64,000 bases of DNA from Aedoeadaptatus acetigenes (GCF_025566985.1 NZ_JAOQJD010000007.1:1-64000), one strand, 5' to 3'; positions 51,478 to 61,265 are shown, counted from the stretch's first letter. Program-made: numbers and translations. The notes: generated by a model from the sequence alone, not told the origin.

Positions 51478-52142
51478 TGGACTTTTTTGCCAACGCCATC
51501 GCATCAAAGCAAGATTTTATTACGGAGACAGGCGCCACCATCTACATGGTCGTGGTTACGTCGATTATCGCCGGCATCATCGGCATGTTAGGCGGCCTGG
51601 CTCTGACACTCACCCAAGAAGGCGGCCTGTGGGAAAACCAAAAAGTGTATTGGGTCTTGGATAAAGTGGTAAACATCTTCCGCTCCATTCCCTTCATTAT
51701 ATTATTGGCCCTCATCTCCCCCGTGACCCGCGCCATTGTGCATACCACCATCGGCAACACCGCCGCCATCGTGCCCCTCGTCGTAGGGAGCGCCCCCTTC
51801 TACGCCCGGCAAATTGAAAACGCCTTGGCCGAAGTGGACAGCGGCATCATCGAAGCGGCGAAATCCATGGGGGATTCCCCGGCGAACATCGTCTTCGGCG
51901 TCTATTTAAAAGAAGGCCTTCCCGCCATCTTGCGGGCCAGTGCCATGACCATCATCAGCCTCATCGGCCTCACCGCCATGGCCGGCGCCGTGGGCGCAGG
52001 GGGCCTTGGAAACCTGGCCATTACCCGCGGCTACAACCGCTACCAAAACGACATCATCATCGTTTCCACCATCCTCATTTTAATCTTGGTATTTATTACC
52101 CAGGGCATCTTTAACCTGTGGGTAAAGAAAGTACAACACTGA
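51477..52142 (+). CDS. metI: Methionine ABC importer permease
   Basis: 221 aa, five TM helices. FRSIPFIILL and the EAA loop EAAKSMGDSPANIVFGVYLKE in part, AGAVGAGGLG. ATG overlaps the metN stop (TAATG) with AAGGAGGTG before it. Confidence 0.95.
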   Translation: MDFFANAIASKQDFITETGATIYMVVVTSIIAGIIGMLGGLALTLTQEGGLWENQKVYWVLDKVVNIFRSIPFIILLALISPVTRAIVHTTIGNTAAIVPLVVGSAPFYARQIENALAEVDSGIIEAAKSMGDSPANIVFGVYLKEGLPAILRASAMTIISLIGLTAMAGAVGAGGLGNLAITRGYNRYQNDIIIVSTILILILVFITQGIFNLWVKKVQH

Positions 52143-52171
52143 AAGAAATCACTTTAAGAAAGGAGCTCATC

Positions 52172-53110
52172 ATGAAGCAATTATTCAAGAAAGTCACCTC
52201 CATCGCCCTTCTCTCGGCCCTGGTTCTCACCGGATGCGCCGGCGGAGGAAACAACGGGGCGAAAGACAATGCCGCCGAAAACAACACCGCGAAAAACAAC
52301 GCCGCCGCACAAAAAACCGACGAGAAAAAAGACGGTCAAGTGGTAAAAATCGGCGTCGTCGGCGACGACCAACGCCTCTGGGAAAAGGCAAAAGAAAATG
52401 CCGAAAAAGACGGCGTCACCTTGGACATCGTGGTCTTTAACGACTACAACACCCCCAACGACGCTTTGGCAAACGGCGACATCGACTTAAACGCCTTCCA
52501 ACACAAGGCCTTCTTAGACGATTACAACGAAGCGAAAAAACAAAACCTCGTGCCCATCGGCATGACCTATCTCTCCCCCATCGGCGTCTACTCCGACAAG
52601 ATTAAGGACTTAAAGGAACTGAAAGACGGCGCGAAAATCGCCATTCCCAACGACGCCACCAACGGCGGCCGCGCCCTGATCGTGCTCGAGCAAGCGGGCG
52701 TCATTACCTTAAAAGACGACGCCGGCCTCGTGCCCACGGTAAAAGACATTAAGGACAATCCCAAGAATGTAACAATCGACGAACTGGACGCCGCCCAAGT
52801 GGCCCGCTCCCTTCCCGATGTGGACGCCGCCGTCATTAACGGCAACATGGCCGTGGACGCCGGATTGGATCCGAGACAAGACACGATCTTCGTGGAAGAA
52901 ATGGGCGAAAGCATCGCACCTTACATCAACTACGTCGTGGCTCGGGAAGAAGACAAAGACAACGAACTGTACAAAAAAGTCGTCAGCTATTACCAACAAG
53001 ACAATGTAGACGAGCTTCTCCAAGAACTTTACAAAGGCAGTCAATACGCCGCATGGAAATTGGATCTGAAAGATCTGGGCCAATACGGCGGGGCGAAAGA
53101 CGCGAAATAA
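52172..53110 (+). CDS. metQ: Methionine-binding lipoprotein 1 (NlpA family)
   Basis: 312 aa. Lipoprotein signal with lipobox LVLTGC (Cys near 22), an Asn/Ala/Lys-rich linker of about 35 residues, then the NlpA fold (VKIGVVGDDQRLWEK, NDYNTPNDALANGDIDLNAFQH in part, NDATNGGRAL, DVDAAVINGN). Start at 52172 follows AAAGGAGCTC. Tandem paralogue of the next lipoprotein. Confidence 0.94.
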   Translation: MKQLFKKVTSIALLSALVLTGCAGGGNNGAKDNAAENNTAKNNAAAQKTDEKKDGQVVKIGVVGDDQRLWEKAKENAEKDGVTLDIVVFNDYNTPNDALANGDIDLNAFQHKAFLDDYNEAKKQNLVPIGMTYLSPIGVYSDKIKDLKELKDGAKIAIPNDATNGGRALIVLEQAGVITLKDDAGLVPTVKDIKDNPKNVTIDELDAAQVARSLPDVDAAVINGNMAVDAGLDPRQDTIFVEEMGESIAPYINYVVAREEDKDNELYKKVVSYYQQDNVDELLQELYKGSQYAAWKLDLKDLGQYGGAKDAK

Positions 53111-53132
53111 GTTTGAAGAAAGAAGGTCTGTG

Positions 53133-53219
53133 ATGAAAAAGAAAGGGCGAATGCTCTACCCCTCCACCCGCTTACGAGACGGCCGCTCCGGCGGCCTCGG
53201 GTGTGAAGGGCTCAACTGA
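53133..53219 (+). CDS. Possible 28-aa peptide between the two metQ genes
   Basis: ATG with AGAAGG 6 nt upstream, reading MKKKGRMLYPSTRLRDGR then to TGA at 53219. It may be a chance reading, or the remnant of a recombination junction between the duplicated metQ genes. Low confidence; no family recognized. Confidence 0.2.
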   Translation: MKKKGRMLYPSTRLRDGRSGGLGCEGLN

Positions 53220-53267
53220 CCACCTGCCGCCGGCTTCGGCCAAAAAATCAGAAAAGGAATGATACCA

Positions 53268-54146
53268 ATGAAACACATTTTTAAATCCATTACCGCCGTT
53301 CTCTTATGCGCCTGCCTCCTCTTTACCGCTACCGCTTGCGGGAAAACAGAGGATGCATCGCAACAAAAAACCGTCAAACTCGGCCTCGTCGGCGACGACC
53401 AACGGCTCTGGGAAAAAGCCGCGGAGCTTGCGGCAAAAGACGGCATTAAAATCGAATTTGTCAAATTCTCCGACTACAACACCCCCAACGACGCTCTGGT
53501 CAACGGCGATGTGGATCTGAACGCCTTCCAACACAAGGCCTTCCTGGACGCCTACAACGCGTCGAAAAACACGGATCTCGTCCCCATCGGACGCACCTTT
53601 ATTTCCCCCATCGGTGCCTACTCCGACAAGATCAAGGATTTAAAAGACGTGCCCCAAGGCGGCAAGGTATCCATTCCCAACGACACCACCAACGGCGGGC
53701 GGGCCCTCTTCCTTTTGGAAGCCGCAGGCCTCATTAAACTAAAAGACGACGTCGGCGTGAGCCCCACCAAGGCGGACATCGCGGAAAATCCGAAGAACAT
53801 CACCATCGACGAGCTGGATGCCGCCCAAGTGGCCCGCACCCTGCCCGACGTGGATGCGGCGGTCATCAACACGAACCTTGCCATCGACGCCGGCCTCTCC
53901 CCGAAAGACGATGCCATCTTCATGGAACCGGTCAACGAAAACTCCGCCCCCTACATTAACTACGTGGTGGCTCGAGCCGAAGACAAAGACAACGAACTCT
54001 ACAAGAAAGTCGCTTCCTACTACCGCACGCCGGAAGTCAAGGAATTAAACGACAGCCTGTACGAAAAGACCCAGCTCATGGCCTGGGAACTGGATATTCC
54101 CGATGCCGGCAACACGGCGGATCCCGCCTATCGCCCCGGCAAGTAA
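53268..54146 (+). CDS. metQ: Methionine-binding lipoprotein 2 (NlpA family)
   Basis: 292 aa. Lipobox region TATACGK with Cys near 24, then a fold nearly collinear with the first MetQ (VKLGLVGDDQRLWEK, NDTTNGGRALFL, DVDAAVINTN) without the long linker. The pair arose by duplication. Different ligand preference (e.g. D-Met or Met peptides) is possible. Start at 53268 preferred; the first ATG overlaps the AAAGGA SD. Confidence 0.9.
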   Translation: MKHIFKSITAVLLCACLLFTATACGKTEDASQQKTVKLGLVGDDQRLWEKAAELAAKDGIKIEFVKFSDYNTPNDALVNGDVDLNAFQHKAFLDAYNASKNTDLVPIGRTFISPIGAYSDKIKDLKDVPQGGKVSIPNDTTNGGRALFLLEAAGLIKLKDDVGVSPTKADIAENPKNITIDELDAAQVARTLPDVDAAVINTNLAIDAGLSPKDDAIFMEPVNENSAPYINYVVARAEDKDNELYKKVASYYRTPEVKELNDSLYEKTQLMAWELDIPDAGNTADPAYRPGK

Positions 54147-54163
54147 TCCGATCCTCCTTTCGC

Positions 54164-54187
54164 AAAAAGCCCTTCGGGGCTTTTTTT
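54164..54187 (+). terminator. Terminator of the met operon
   Basis: GCCC-ttcg-GGGC followed by T7. Confidence 0.85.
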
Positions 54188-54267
54188 GTTCCCGTCGTGG
54201 TGCTATAAGAAGCCCGATGATATAATGATTAAAACAGCCAAAGCACTAAATAAGAAAGAGGTGCCCA

Positions 54268-55110
54268 TTGAGTATTTCGAAAAAATCCAAGCTTCCCAAG
54301 CGAGAGTTTCGCATCATCAAAGATAAGTACGTTCCGGAAATCGAATCCTCTCTTCGCAAAAAACCCGTGCTCATGCCCAACGCCATTTACAATGCCAGCG
54401 GCATTCGCATTCAGGGCACGCGAATCAAGTCCCTGATCTTTTCCACGGACATCGCCATTATTCGCAATTCAAACGCCCAGGCTGTCTTCGCCGTCTATCC
54501 TTTTACGCCCCAGCTGGCCATCGTGCAGTCCATTATTCAGGGCTCTTCCATTCCCGTCTTCGCCGGCGTCGGCGGCGGCACCACTTCCGGTGCCCGAAGC
54601 GTCTCCATCGCTTTGGAATGCGAACTTTTAGGTGCCTACGGCGTCGTGGTAAACACCCCCATGAAAAACGAAGTCATTCGGGATATGTACGAGGTCTTGG
54701 ACATTCCCATTATCGCCACCGTGGTCTCTAAACACGATGACTTCGTCGGCAAGATCAACGCCGGCGCACGGATTTTAAACGTGTCCGGCGGCAAGCGCAC
54801 GGCGGAGCTCGTAGCCTATGTGCGTAGCATTATCGGAAATGAATTTCCTATTATCGCCACAGGCGGCGACGACGAGTCCAAGATTCACGCCACCACGCAA
54901 GCCGGTGCCAATGCCATTACCTACACACCCCCGTCCACATCGGAGCTGTTTAAAACCATGATGGAAGATTACAGAGAAAAGAGCGTCGAAAGCGGCAACA
55001 AACCCAACGACCCGACCAATCTCCACGTGGAAGAATTTAAGCGCGACCTCGTCTTCCCCGCCGATTCCATCGAATATATAGAACCGGAGTTTCCCCATGA
55101 CGAAAAGTAA
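54268..55110 (+). CDS. TIM-barrel protein of unknown function (ThiG/HisF-like layout)
   Basis: 280 aa, not assigned to a pathway. It has alternating strands and helices with GVGGGTTSGARS, ILNVSGGKRTAE, IIATGGDDESKIHATTQ and GANAITYTPPS near the C-terminus, which resemble phosphate-binding ends of TIM barrels. No signal or TM. TTG start, preceded by AAGAAAGAGGTG 5 nt away. It overlaps the AI-2E-type gene by 14 bp, so the two are translationally coupled; hydrolase or isomerase function is a guess. Confidence 0.6.
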   Translation: MSISKKSKLPKREFRIIKDKYVPEIESSLRKKPVLMPNAIYNASGIRIQGTRIKSLIFSTDIAIIRNSNAQAVFAVYPFTPQLAIVQSIIQGSSIPVFAGVGGGTTSGARSVSIALECELLGAYGVVVNTPMKNEVIRDMYEVLDIPIIATVVSKHDDFVGKINAGARILNVSGGKRTAELVAYVRSIIGNEFPIIATGGDDESKIHATTQAGANAITYTPPSTSELFKTMMEDYREKSVESGNKPNDPTNLHVEEFKRDLVFPADSIEYIEPEFPHDEK

Positions 55111-56188
55111 ACTCAACGAAAATCTGATTACCGTCGCTTTAATTTTTCTCATCATCCTGCTCTTCAGCACGACGCGGAAATTTTTAAGCCCCGTTTATAA
55201 TGTCATCATGTCCCTGATCGTGCCCTTGATCCTGGCCATTTATATTTTCTACGCCTTCAGGCCCGTGCGGGACAAATTGACCCAATGGACGAAGAAGCCC
55301 GGCCTTTCCGCCGTGCTCACCTTCCTCCTCTTTATCGCCATTACCATCGGCCTCTTTTACGTCACCTTTACCATGATCTACGATCAGGCCGCGAGCTTTT
55401 TCTCCGATTTCGACGTGAAGGCGCTGGCAAGTTACTCTCAGTCGGATTTTTATAAGCAGATCAACGACTACGTCCCCCTGGGCGATTACATCGCGAAATT
55501 CGAAGCGTGGCTTCAAGGCTTTGCCGGCGACATTCCCCGCCTCTTAGGCAAGGGCCTTTCCAATATCGGCGCCGTGGGAAGCCTCCTTCTCCTCATGGTC
55601 TTGGGGCTTTTCTACCTGTTAAAGGATGAAGATGACGCCGTGAAGGCCATTCAATACCTGGCCCGAGGAAAGTATTACGAACGTATCATGGACATCTTAG
55701 GCCAAATCCACCGCACCTTGGAAACCTACATTTCCGGGCAGATTCTCGTCGCCTGCATCTTGGGCGTGCTCATGTTTATCGGCTACACCGTCATCGGCCT
55801 GAAATACAAACTTTCCCTCGCCGCCATCGCCTTGGTCTTTAACTTCATTCCCTTTATCGGCCCCTTTTTAGGCGCCGCACCGGCGGTCCTCGTGGGCCTC
55901 ACCATGGGCGGCGGCATGGTGATGAAAGTCATCGTCGTGAGCATCTTGGTGCAACAGCTGGAAGGCAATGTCATTACCCCCAATATTATGGGCAACAAAT
56001 TGGACATCCATCCCTTCGTGGTCATCGTGGCGGTCATGATCTGCGCCAATCTCTTCGGCGTCCTCGGCGCCCTCATCGCATCGCCTCTGTATATGTGTTT
56101 AAAAATTATCATCAATGGCATTCGCAACGAACGCTTTGACAACAAAAACCAATGCGCCATTCCTGAGGAAGAAGGCGCAGAGTCATAA
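55097..56188 (+). CDS. AI-2E (TqsA/YtvI) family permease
   Basis: 363 aa, about eight helices with two clusters (1-85, 145-360). The signature GPFLGAAPAVLVGLTMGG and GNVITPNIMGNKLDIHPFVVI (in part) is that of the AI-2E family. The name does not mean AI-2 transport; family members move various ions or metabolites, e.g. Na+/H+ in some. Coupled to the TIM-barrel gene. Confidence 0.88.
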   Translation: MTKSKLNENLITVALIFLIILLFSTTRKFLSPVYNVIMSLIVPLILAIYIFYAFRPVRDKLTQWTKKPGLSAVLTFLLFIAITIGLFYVTFTMIYDQAASFFSDFDVKALASYSQSDFYKQINDYVPLGDYIAKFEAWLQGFAGDIPRLLGKGLSNIGAVGSLLLLMVLGLFYLLKDEDDAVKAIQYLARGKYYERIMDILGQIHRTLETYISGQILVACILGVLMFIGYTVIGLKYKLSLAAIALVFNFIPFIGPFLGAAPAVLVGLTMGGGMVMKVIVVSILVQQLEGNVITPNIMGNKLDIHPFVVIVAVMICANLFGVLGALIASPLYMCLKIIINGIRNERFDNKNQCAIPEEEGAES

Positions 56189-56217
56189 AGGATCGTTGAT
56201 TTGAATCGTGATCTTTC

Positions 56218-56244
56218 GCCCTCGGCTATGCCGGGGGCTTTTTT
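56218..56244 (+). terminator. Terminator after the AI-2E-type gene
   Basis: GCCCTCGG-ctatg-CCGGGGGC followed by T6. Confidence 0.8.
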
Positions 56245-56248
56245 GCGC

Positions 56249-56280
56249 AAAAAAATCGGGCAAGCGCGTGCTTACCCGAT
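56249..56280 (-). terminator. Terminator of the serC-serA-DUF1015 operon
   Basis: Minus strand ATCGGG...CCCGAT with inner AAGC/GCTT pairing, then T7. Confidence 0.85.
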
Positions 56281-56293
56281 GAATGCAATTTAA

Positions 56294-57523
56294 TTAGTTT
56301 ATTTCGTCCAGTTCGTGGATAAAGAGCCCGCTTCTCGGCTTGGGCTCAAACCAAGTGGATTTCGGCGGCATGACTTTGCCCCCGTCGGCCACAGCCATGA
56401 GCTCCTCGAGGGCCGTGGGATACATGGAAAAGGCCACGGCCATATCCTCGTGCACCCGCCGCTCCAATTCCTTTAAGCCGCGAACGCCGCCGACAAAGTC
56501 GATGCGCTCATCGCTTCTGGGATCCTCGATGCCCAAGACGGGCGCGAGGAGATTGTCCTGCAGAATGGACACGTCCAAGGCCTCGATGACATCGTCGGGC
56601 ACCTGCCCCTTAAAGTTCAGGCGATACCAACGATCCGTAAGAAACATGCCGAATTCGCCCTTCTTCTCGGGACGGACGGCATCATCCGTTTCGGTGACGA
56701 CAAATTTTTCCTCGAGCTTTTCGAGAAATTCCTCTTCACTTAATCCGTTTAAATCCGCCACCACCCGATTGTAGTCGTAGACGTGGAGCTGATCCGCGGG
56801 ATAGAGAATGGCCATGAAGTAATTGTACTCCGTGTCCCCATCCCCGGGGCCGAATTGTTCCCGGCGCAGCTTCGCCACCCGCACCGCCGATGCCGAGCGG
56901 TGATGGCCGTCGGCGATGTAAAGGGCATCTTGTTTTTTAAATGCTTCCACAAGCCCGTCCACGATCTCCCGATCGGAGAGAGTCCACACCCGGTGGGTCA
57001 TGTTGTCGTCGGTGGTGAAATCCAGCTCCGGTTCCCCCGCCGTGCCCTTTGCAATCAAATCGGCGATGGCTTCGTCGTCGCGATAGGTGAGAAAGATCGG
57101 CCCTGTCTGGGCATTGAGGCGGTCGATGTGATCCACCCTGTCTTCTTCTTTTTCCCGGCGGGTCTTTTCGTGCTTTTTAATGCGGTCCCCCAGATAATCG
57201 TCCACGGAGGCGAGGCACATAAGGCCCCGCTGTTTGCGCATGCCGTCGTCCAGCTCGTAGACGTACATATTCCGCGCATCGTCCCGCTCGAAAATCCCCG
57301 CCGCCTTCATGGCTTCGAAATTTTTCGCCGCCACATCGTTTATGGGCCCGTCGAATGCCTCCGCCGTGGCGGCAGGCAGATCCACCTGCAGAAAGGAGCG
57401 AGGGTGTTTTTTTATTTCCTCCGCCGCTTCTTTCGTGGAGTACACGTCGTAAGGCAGGGCCGCCACGTCTTTTGCGAAATTATTTTTCGGCCGCAGGGCC
57501 TTGAAATCTTTAATGGTAACCAT
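56294..57523 (-). CDS. DUF1015 family protein (SerC-SerA associated)
   Basis: 409-aa soluble protein of the DUF1015 family, recognized by PYDVYSTKEAAEEI, the central ADGHHRSASAVRV motif (conserved HHR) and SVLRKNL-like C-terminus. A member of the family has been proposed to be a serine kinase-type enzyme (SbnI/SerK-like), consistent with its place beside serA and serC. Start follows TAGGAG, 8 nt after the serA stop. Confidence 0.85.
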   Translation of the reverse strand: MVTIKDFKALRPKNNFAKDVAALPYDVYSTKEAAEEIKKHPRSFLQVDLPAATAEAFDGPINDVAAKNFEAMKAAGIFERDDARNMYVYELDDGMRKQRGLMCLASVDDYLGDRIKKHEKTRREKEEDRVDHIDRLNAQTGPIFLTYRDDEAIADLIAKGTAGEPELDFTTDDNMTHRVWTLSDREIVDGLVEAFKKQDALYIADGHHRSASAVRVAKLRREQFGPGDGDTEYNYFMAILYPADQLHVYDYNRVVADLNGLSEEEFLEKLEEKFVVTETDDAVRPEKKGEFGMFLTDRWYRLNFKGQVPDDVIEALDVSILQDNLLAPVLGIEDPRSDERIDFVGGVRGLKELERRVHEDMAVAFSMYPTALEELMAVADGGKVMPPKSTWFEPKPRSGLFIHELDEIN

Positions 57524-57531
57524 AGTAGCTC

Positions 57532-58710
57532 CTAGAAAAACCGCACGCGGACCACGCCGTCGATGTTTAAAATCTTTTCCCGAAGGCCTTCGTGAACGGG
57601 GGAGTCGATGTCGATCATGGTGTAGGCCCAGTCCACCCGGTGGCGGTTCAGGAGATTGGCGATGTTGATTTCCTCATCGGCCAAGACCTTGGTGATTTGC
57701 CCAAGCATGTTGGGAATATTCCGGTGATTGACCGTGAGCCGGCCCATGCTGTTGCAGATGCCCATATTGGAATCGGGGAAGTTCACCGAGTGGCGAATGT
57801 TGCCGTGATCCAAGTAATCCACCAATTGGCGCACCACCATGATGGCGGAATTTTCTTCGCTTTCCGGCGTGGAGGCGCCCAAGTGGGGAATGTTAATGGT
57901 GTGGGGCAGGCGCATGGTCTCCGGATCGGGGAAGTCCACCACGTAATTCACCACGACGCCGGCGTCCATGAATTTCTTCAGGGCCTTCACATCCACCAGG
58001 CCGCCTCTGGCGATATTAATGAGGCGCAGGCCCGGCTTGGCGATGGAGAGCAGCTCCGCGCCGACGAAATTCTTCGTATCCGCCGTGTAGGGAATGTGCA
58101 GGGTAATGTAATCCGCCTTGTTAAAGAGGGCCTTGGGATCTTCCACCACATTGACCCGCGTGTCCAGATTCAGCGCGTTGCCGATGGAGAGAAAGGGATC
58201 GAAGCCCATGACGTTCATGCCCATGTCGATGCCCATTTTCGCCACGCGACGCCCGGTGGCGCCGAGGCCGACGACGCCCAGGGTCTTGCCCATAAGCTCG
58301 GGGCCGGCGAAGCGCTTCTTCGCCGCTTCCACATCTTTTCCGATGGCATCGCCCTTGTAATTTCTCACCCAGTCGATGCCGCCGAGCACATCCCTCGAGG
58401 AAAGAAGCAGAGCCAGAAGCACCAGCTCCTTCACGCCGTTGGCATTGGCCCCCGGGGCCTTGGTGACGACGATGCCCTTTTCCGAGCAGCGGTCGATGGG
58501 AATGTTGTTGACCCCTGCGCCGGCCCGGCCTACGAAGCGCACATTGGGGCCGAATTCGAAATCGTGAAGATCCGCACTGCGCACCAAAATGGCGTCGGGA
58601 TCTTCCACGTCCGGCGACGCGATAAAATTCGCCGGCAATAGCTTCAGCCCTTCTTTCGAAATATTGTTCATGGTCTTGATTTTATAGACCCGCCGTTCAT
58701 CCTTAGCCAC
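57532..58710 (-). CDS. serA: 3-phosphoglycerate dehydrogenase
   Basis: 392 aa. First step of serine synthesis. Rossmann motif GVVGLGATGRRVA, catalytic Arg in NIARGGLVD, Glu region and His in PHLGASTPESEENS, and C-terminal ACT domain (about 315-392). GTG start with GAGGTG 4 nt upstream (58710), overlapping serC stop by 8 bp; a TTG further up is rejected. Confidence 0.94.
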   Translation of the reverse strand: MAKDERRVYKIKTMNNISKEGLKLLPANFIASPDVEDPDAILVRSADLHDFEFGPNVRFVGRAGAGVNNIPIDRCSEKGIVVTKAPGANANGVKELVLLALLLSSRDVLGGIDWVRNYKGDAIGKDVEAAKKRFAGPELMGKTLGVVGLGATGRRVAKMGIDMGMNVMGFDPFLSIGNALNLDTRVNVVEDPKALFNKADYITLHIPYTADTKNFVGAELLSIAKPGLRLINIARGGLVDVKALKKFMDAGVVVNYVVDFPDPETMRLPHTINIPHLGASTPESEENSAIMVVRQLVDYLDHGNIRHSVNFPDSNMGICNSMGRLTVNHRNIPNMLGQITKVLADEEINIANLLNRHRVDWAYTMIDIDSPVHEGLREKILNIDGVVRVRFF

Positions 58711-59782
58711 GTTGCACCTCAAATTCCTTCATATAATTTACCAAGGCCTTTACGCCGCTTATGTCCATGGCGTTATAAAGGCTCGCCCGCATGCCGCCCA
58801 CGCTTCGGTGGCCCTTTACATTATAAAGGCCCTTGGCCTTGGCGCCGGCGACAAAATCCCCGTCCAAGTCCTTGTCTCCCGTCAGAAAGACCACATTGGT
58901 CAGGGAGCGATCTGCGGCGGGAATATTATTTTTAAAGAGGGCGCTGTTGTCGATTGTTTCATATAAAAGCGCCGCCTTTTCCCTGTTCCGCGCCTCCATG
59001 GCTTCCACGCCGCCCATTTTCTTCACCCAATCCATGACCAGGCCGCAAATATAAATGCTGTAACAGGGCGGGGTATTGAACATGGAGTCCTTTTCCAAAT
59101 GGGTCTTGTAATCCAACATGGTGGGCAGCTCGCCCTTTTCCTTTTTCAAGAGATCCTTCTTCACGATGACCACGGTGACGCCGCTGGGGCCCAGATTCTT
59201 TTGCGCCCCGGCAAAGATGAGGCCGCAGCGATTCACGTCGTAGACCTCGCTTAAAATATTCGACGACATATCCGCCACCACCGTGCCCTTTATTGCCGCC
59301 AACCGGTCCGGGGCGAGGCGGGTGCCGTAAATCGTGTTGTTCACGCAGACGTAAGTATAGACGCTGTCTTTCGCCCCTTGGCCCAGGTTGGGATAATAAT
59401 TAAAATTATCCTCCTCCGACGAGGCGACGGCCTTCACGGGATAAAGCATGGCCGCTTCCTTGTAGGCCTTCTTCGCCCAAGAGCCTGAGATCACGTAGGA
59501 AGCCGATTGGCCGTCGGATAAAAGATTCATAGGGATCATGGTAAATTGCAAAGACGCGCCCCCTTGCAAAAAGAGCACCTCGTGATCCTCATCCAGATTC
59601 AGAAGGGATCGAAGGGATTCCTTTGCTGCAGCGTGAATGGCCCCGTACTCGCTTGAGCGGTGACTCATTTCCATAACCGACATGCCGCATCCGTTGTAAT
59701 TCAACATATCCTTCGATGCCTGCTCCAAAACCTCCACCGGTAAAGTGGCGGGGCCGGCGGAAAAATTAAACACTCTTTCCAT
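58703..59782 (-). CDS. serC: Phosphoserine aminotransferase
   Basis: 359-aa PLP enzyme. RVFNFSAGPATLPVEVLEQA N-terminus, PLP Lys in FAGAQKNLGPSGVT, HRSVGGMRASLYNA and NFNYYP. Length is that of SerC. First gene of serC-serA-DUF1015. No serB is nearby. Confidence 0.96.
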   Translation of the reverse strand: MERVFNFSAGPATLPVEVLEQASKDMLNYNGCGMSVMEMSHRSSEYGAIHAAAKESLRSLLNLDEDHEVLFLQGGASLQFTMIPMNLLSDGQSASYVISGSWAKKAYKEAAMLYPVKAVASSEEDNFNYYPNLGQGAKDSVYTYVCVNNTIYGTRLAPDRLAAIKGTVVADMSSNILSEVYDVNRCGLIFAGAQKNLGPSGVTVVIVKKDLLKKEKGELPTMLDYKTHLEKDSMFNTPPCYSIYICGLVMDWVKKMGGVEAMEARNREKAALLYETIDNSALFKNNIPAADRSLTNVVFLTGDKDLDGDFVAGAKAKGLYNVKGHRSVGGMRASLYNAMDISGVKALVNYMKEFEVQRG

Positions 59783-59938
59783 TACAAACCTCCTACGTAT
59801 AAATCACTGTAAAGCACTAAAGCTTATAGATAATTCAACATTATACGCCCTCGGGGATGAAGATACAATCCTCGCGATGTAAAAATAAAGTATACGGCGA
59901 AAATGAATGCCGCATACTCATATTCTCTCTGTTTAATT

Positions 59939-59960
59939 AAAAAACCACCCGGAGGTGGTT
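59939..59960 (-). terminator. Terminator of the chromosomal Fic gene
   Basis: Minus strand ACCACC-tccg-GGTGGT followed by T6. Confidence 0.85.
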
Positions 59961-59992
59961 TCAGAATTCTGAGCACGATAAAAAAACGAGTG

Positions 59993-61216
59993 CTACAGCT
60001 TGCCCATGAAAGATGTGTCTAATACATAGGTAATCGGACGATTTTTTATTCTTTTTATATAGCCGTCCTTTTCAAGTTCTTCAAATTCCTGCGTCGCCCT
60101 GTACTCACTGACACCGTCATCGATGAAGTTGATAAGCTCTCTACGTTCGATGCCCGAATTGTAATCAAAATGGTAGTTCTGTGACAAGAAGAACATCACG
60201 GTCTTCTTAAAGTTCGTTCCCAATCCATTATCTTGGTCAATACACTCTTCCGCACGACTTAGTTTTTCCAGATTTTTGTTAAGATAATCGATAATATCTT
60301 CCTGCCCGGCGACAAGTAGTTTTAGAAATGAATCGACGAAACCATTCATTTCCCCGCGATTTTGCGGCAAGTTCGTTGTACTAAATGCCTTATAGTAGTC
60401 CGCCTTTCTAATCCACGAGCCCCGAGCCAGAGACATGGCCGTAAGGTAGTTGTATTTTTCGACTAAATATAAACTGCCAATAAATCGACTTACGCGACCA
60501 TTTCCGTCATAAAAAGGGTGAATATAGCCGAAATAATAGTGGCCTATGGCGATCCGCAGCAACAAATCCACCGTATCGTCGGACATGAAATCGAGAAGAC
60601 GGCGCACTTTACTCTCGATTCTCTCTTCTCCCAAAATTCCGCGATGAATAATCTCGCCATCTACCGCATTCTTTTTCTGGACATAAACGACTTCTTTCCT
60701 GAAGTAATGACCGTCCGGCCGATCAGATTCCTTTATTTCACCTGCCGTGATTTCATCATAAATCTTGCGGACATCTTTTAGGTCTTTCGGAACTTCCAAG
60801 GAATCCTTTAACAATAGGTAGGAATTAATCATGCTATAGAAACGCTCGTGCCGCCCGCGGCCGGATGCAACCAATTTTCGCGTCGTCTCCACGATCTCCC
60901 GTTTGCTGGAGCGTACACCCTCAAGCTCGTTGGTGCTCTGCAATTCTCCGGAGATAATCTCGACTAAAAATGCTCTTTTCGCAATGAAAGGCAATTTGCT
61001 TTCCAAATTCGCTAAAAGCATGTCGTTTTGCCAAACGCGATCCATAAGCTTTGTTGTTTTTTGATTATACACGTAATACAACTCATAAGACCGGTCGTGT
61101 TTATAAGGTTTAATGTACAATTTCGTTCTCAGCGTCTCTTCGAAATCAAAACGATTCTTATAAATTGATTCGAAATTCTTTTTATCCGCATAAAAAACTT
61201 TGTGTAGGTACATCAT
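59993..61216 (-). CDS. Fic-domain AMP-transferase, class II type with C-terminal winged helix
   Basis: 407 aa. N-terminal helical region, inhibitory helix motif (S/T)xxxE(G/N) as TNELEG, Fic motif HPFYDGNGRVSR complete (catalytic His, anion-binding GNGR), flap and a C-terminal region (about 335-407) that looks like a winged helix. AMPylation of an unknown partner is expected; the motif predicts self-inhibition by the Glu of the helix. Start at 61216 follows GGGAGGTG. Promoter region carries the palindrome at 61288-61303. Confidence 0.92.
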   Translation of the reverse strand: MMYLHKVFYADKKNFESIYKNRFDFEETLRTKLYIKPYKHDRSYELYYVYNQKTTKLMDRVWQNDMLLANLESKLPFIAKRAFLVEIISGELQSTNELEGVRSSKREIVETTRKLVASGRGRHERFYSMINSYLLLKDSLEVPKDLKDVRKIYDEITAGEIKESDRPDGHYFRKEVVYVQKKNAVDGEIIHRGILGEERIESKVRRLLDFMSDDTVDLLLRIAIGHYYFGYIHPFYDGNGRVSRFIGSLYLVEKYNYLTAMSLARGSWIRKADYYKAFSTTNLPQNRGEMNGFVDSFLKLLVAGQEDIIDYLNKNLEKLSRAEECIDQDNGLGTNFKKTVMFFLSQNYHFDYNSGIERRELINFIDDGVSEYRATQEFEELEKDGYIKRIKNRPITYVLDTSFMGKL

Positions 61217-61265
61217 AAGATCACCTCCCAAATGAGGATACAAAAATTCCTACCTTATCACCCTT

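Noticed and set aside
57592..58641. Long plus-strand frame of 349 codons opposite serA
   Set aside because: It is the complement of a conserved dehydrogenase, lacks an SD and has the His/Val-rich composition of antisense shadows.
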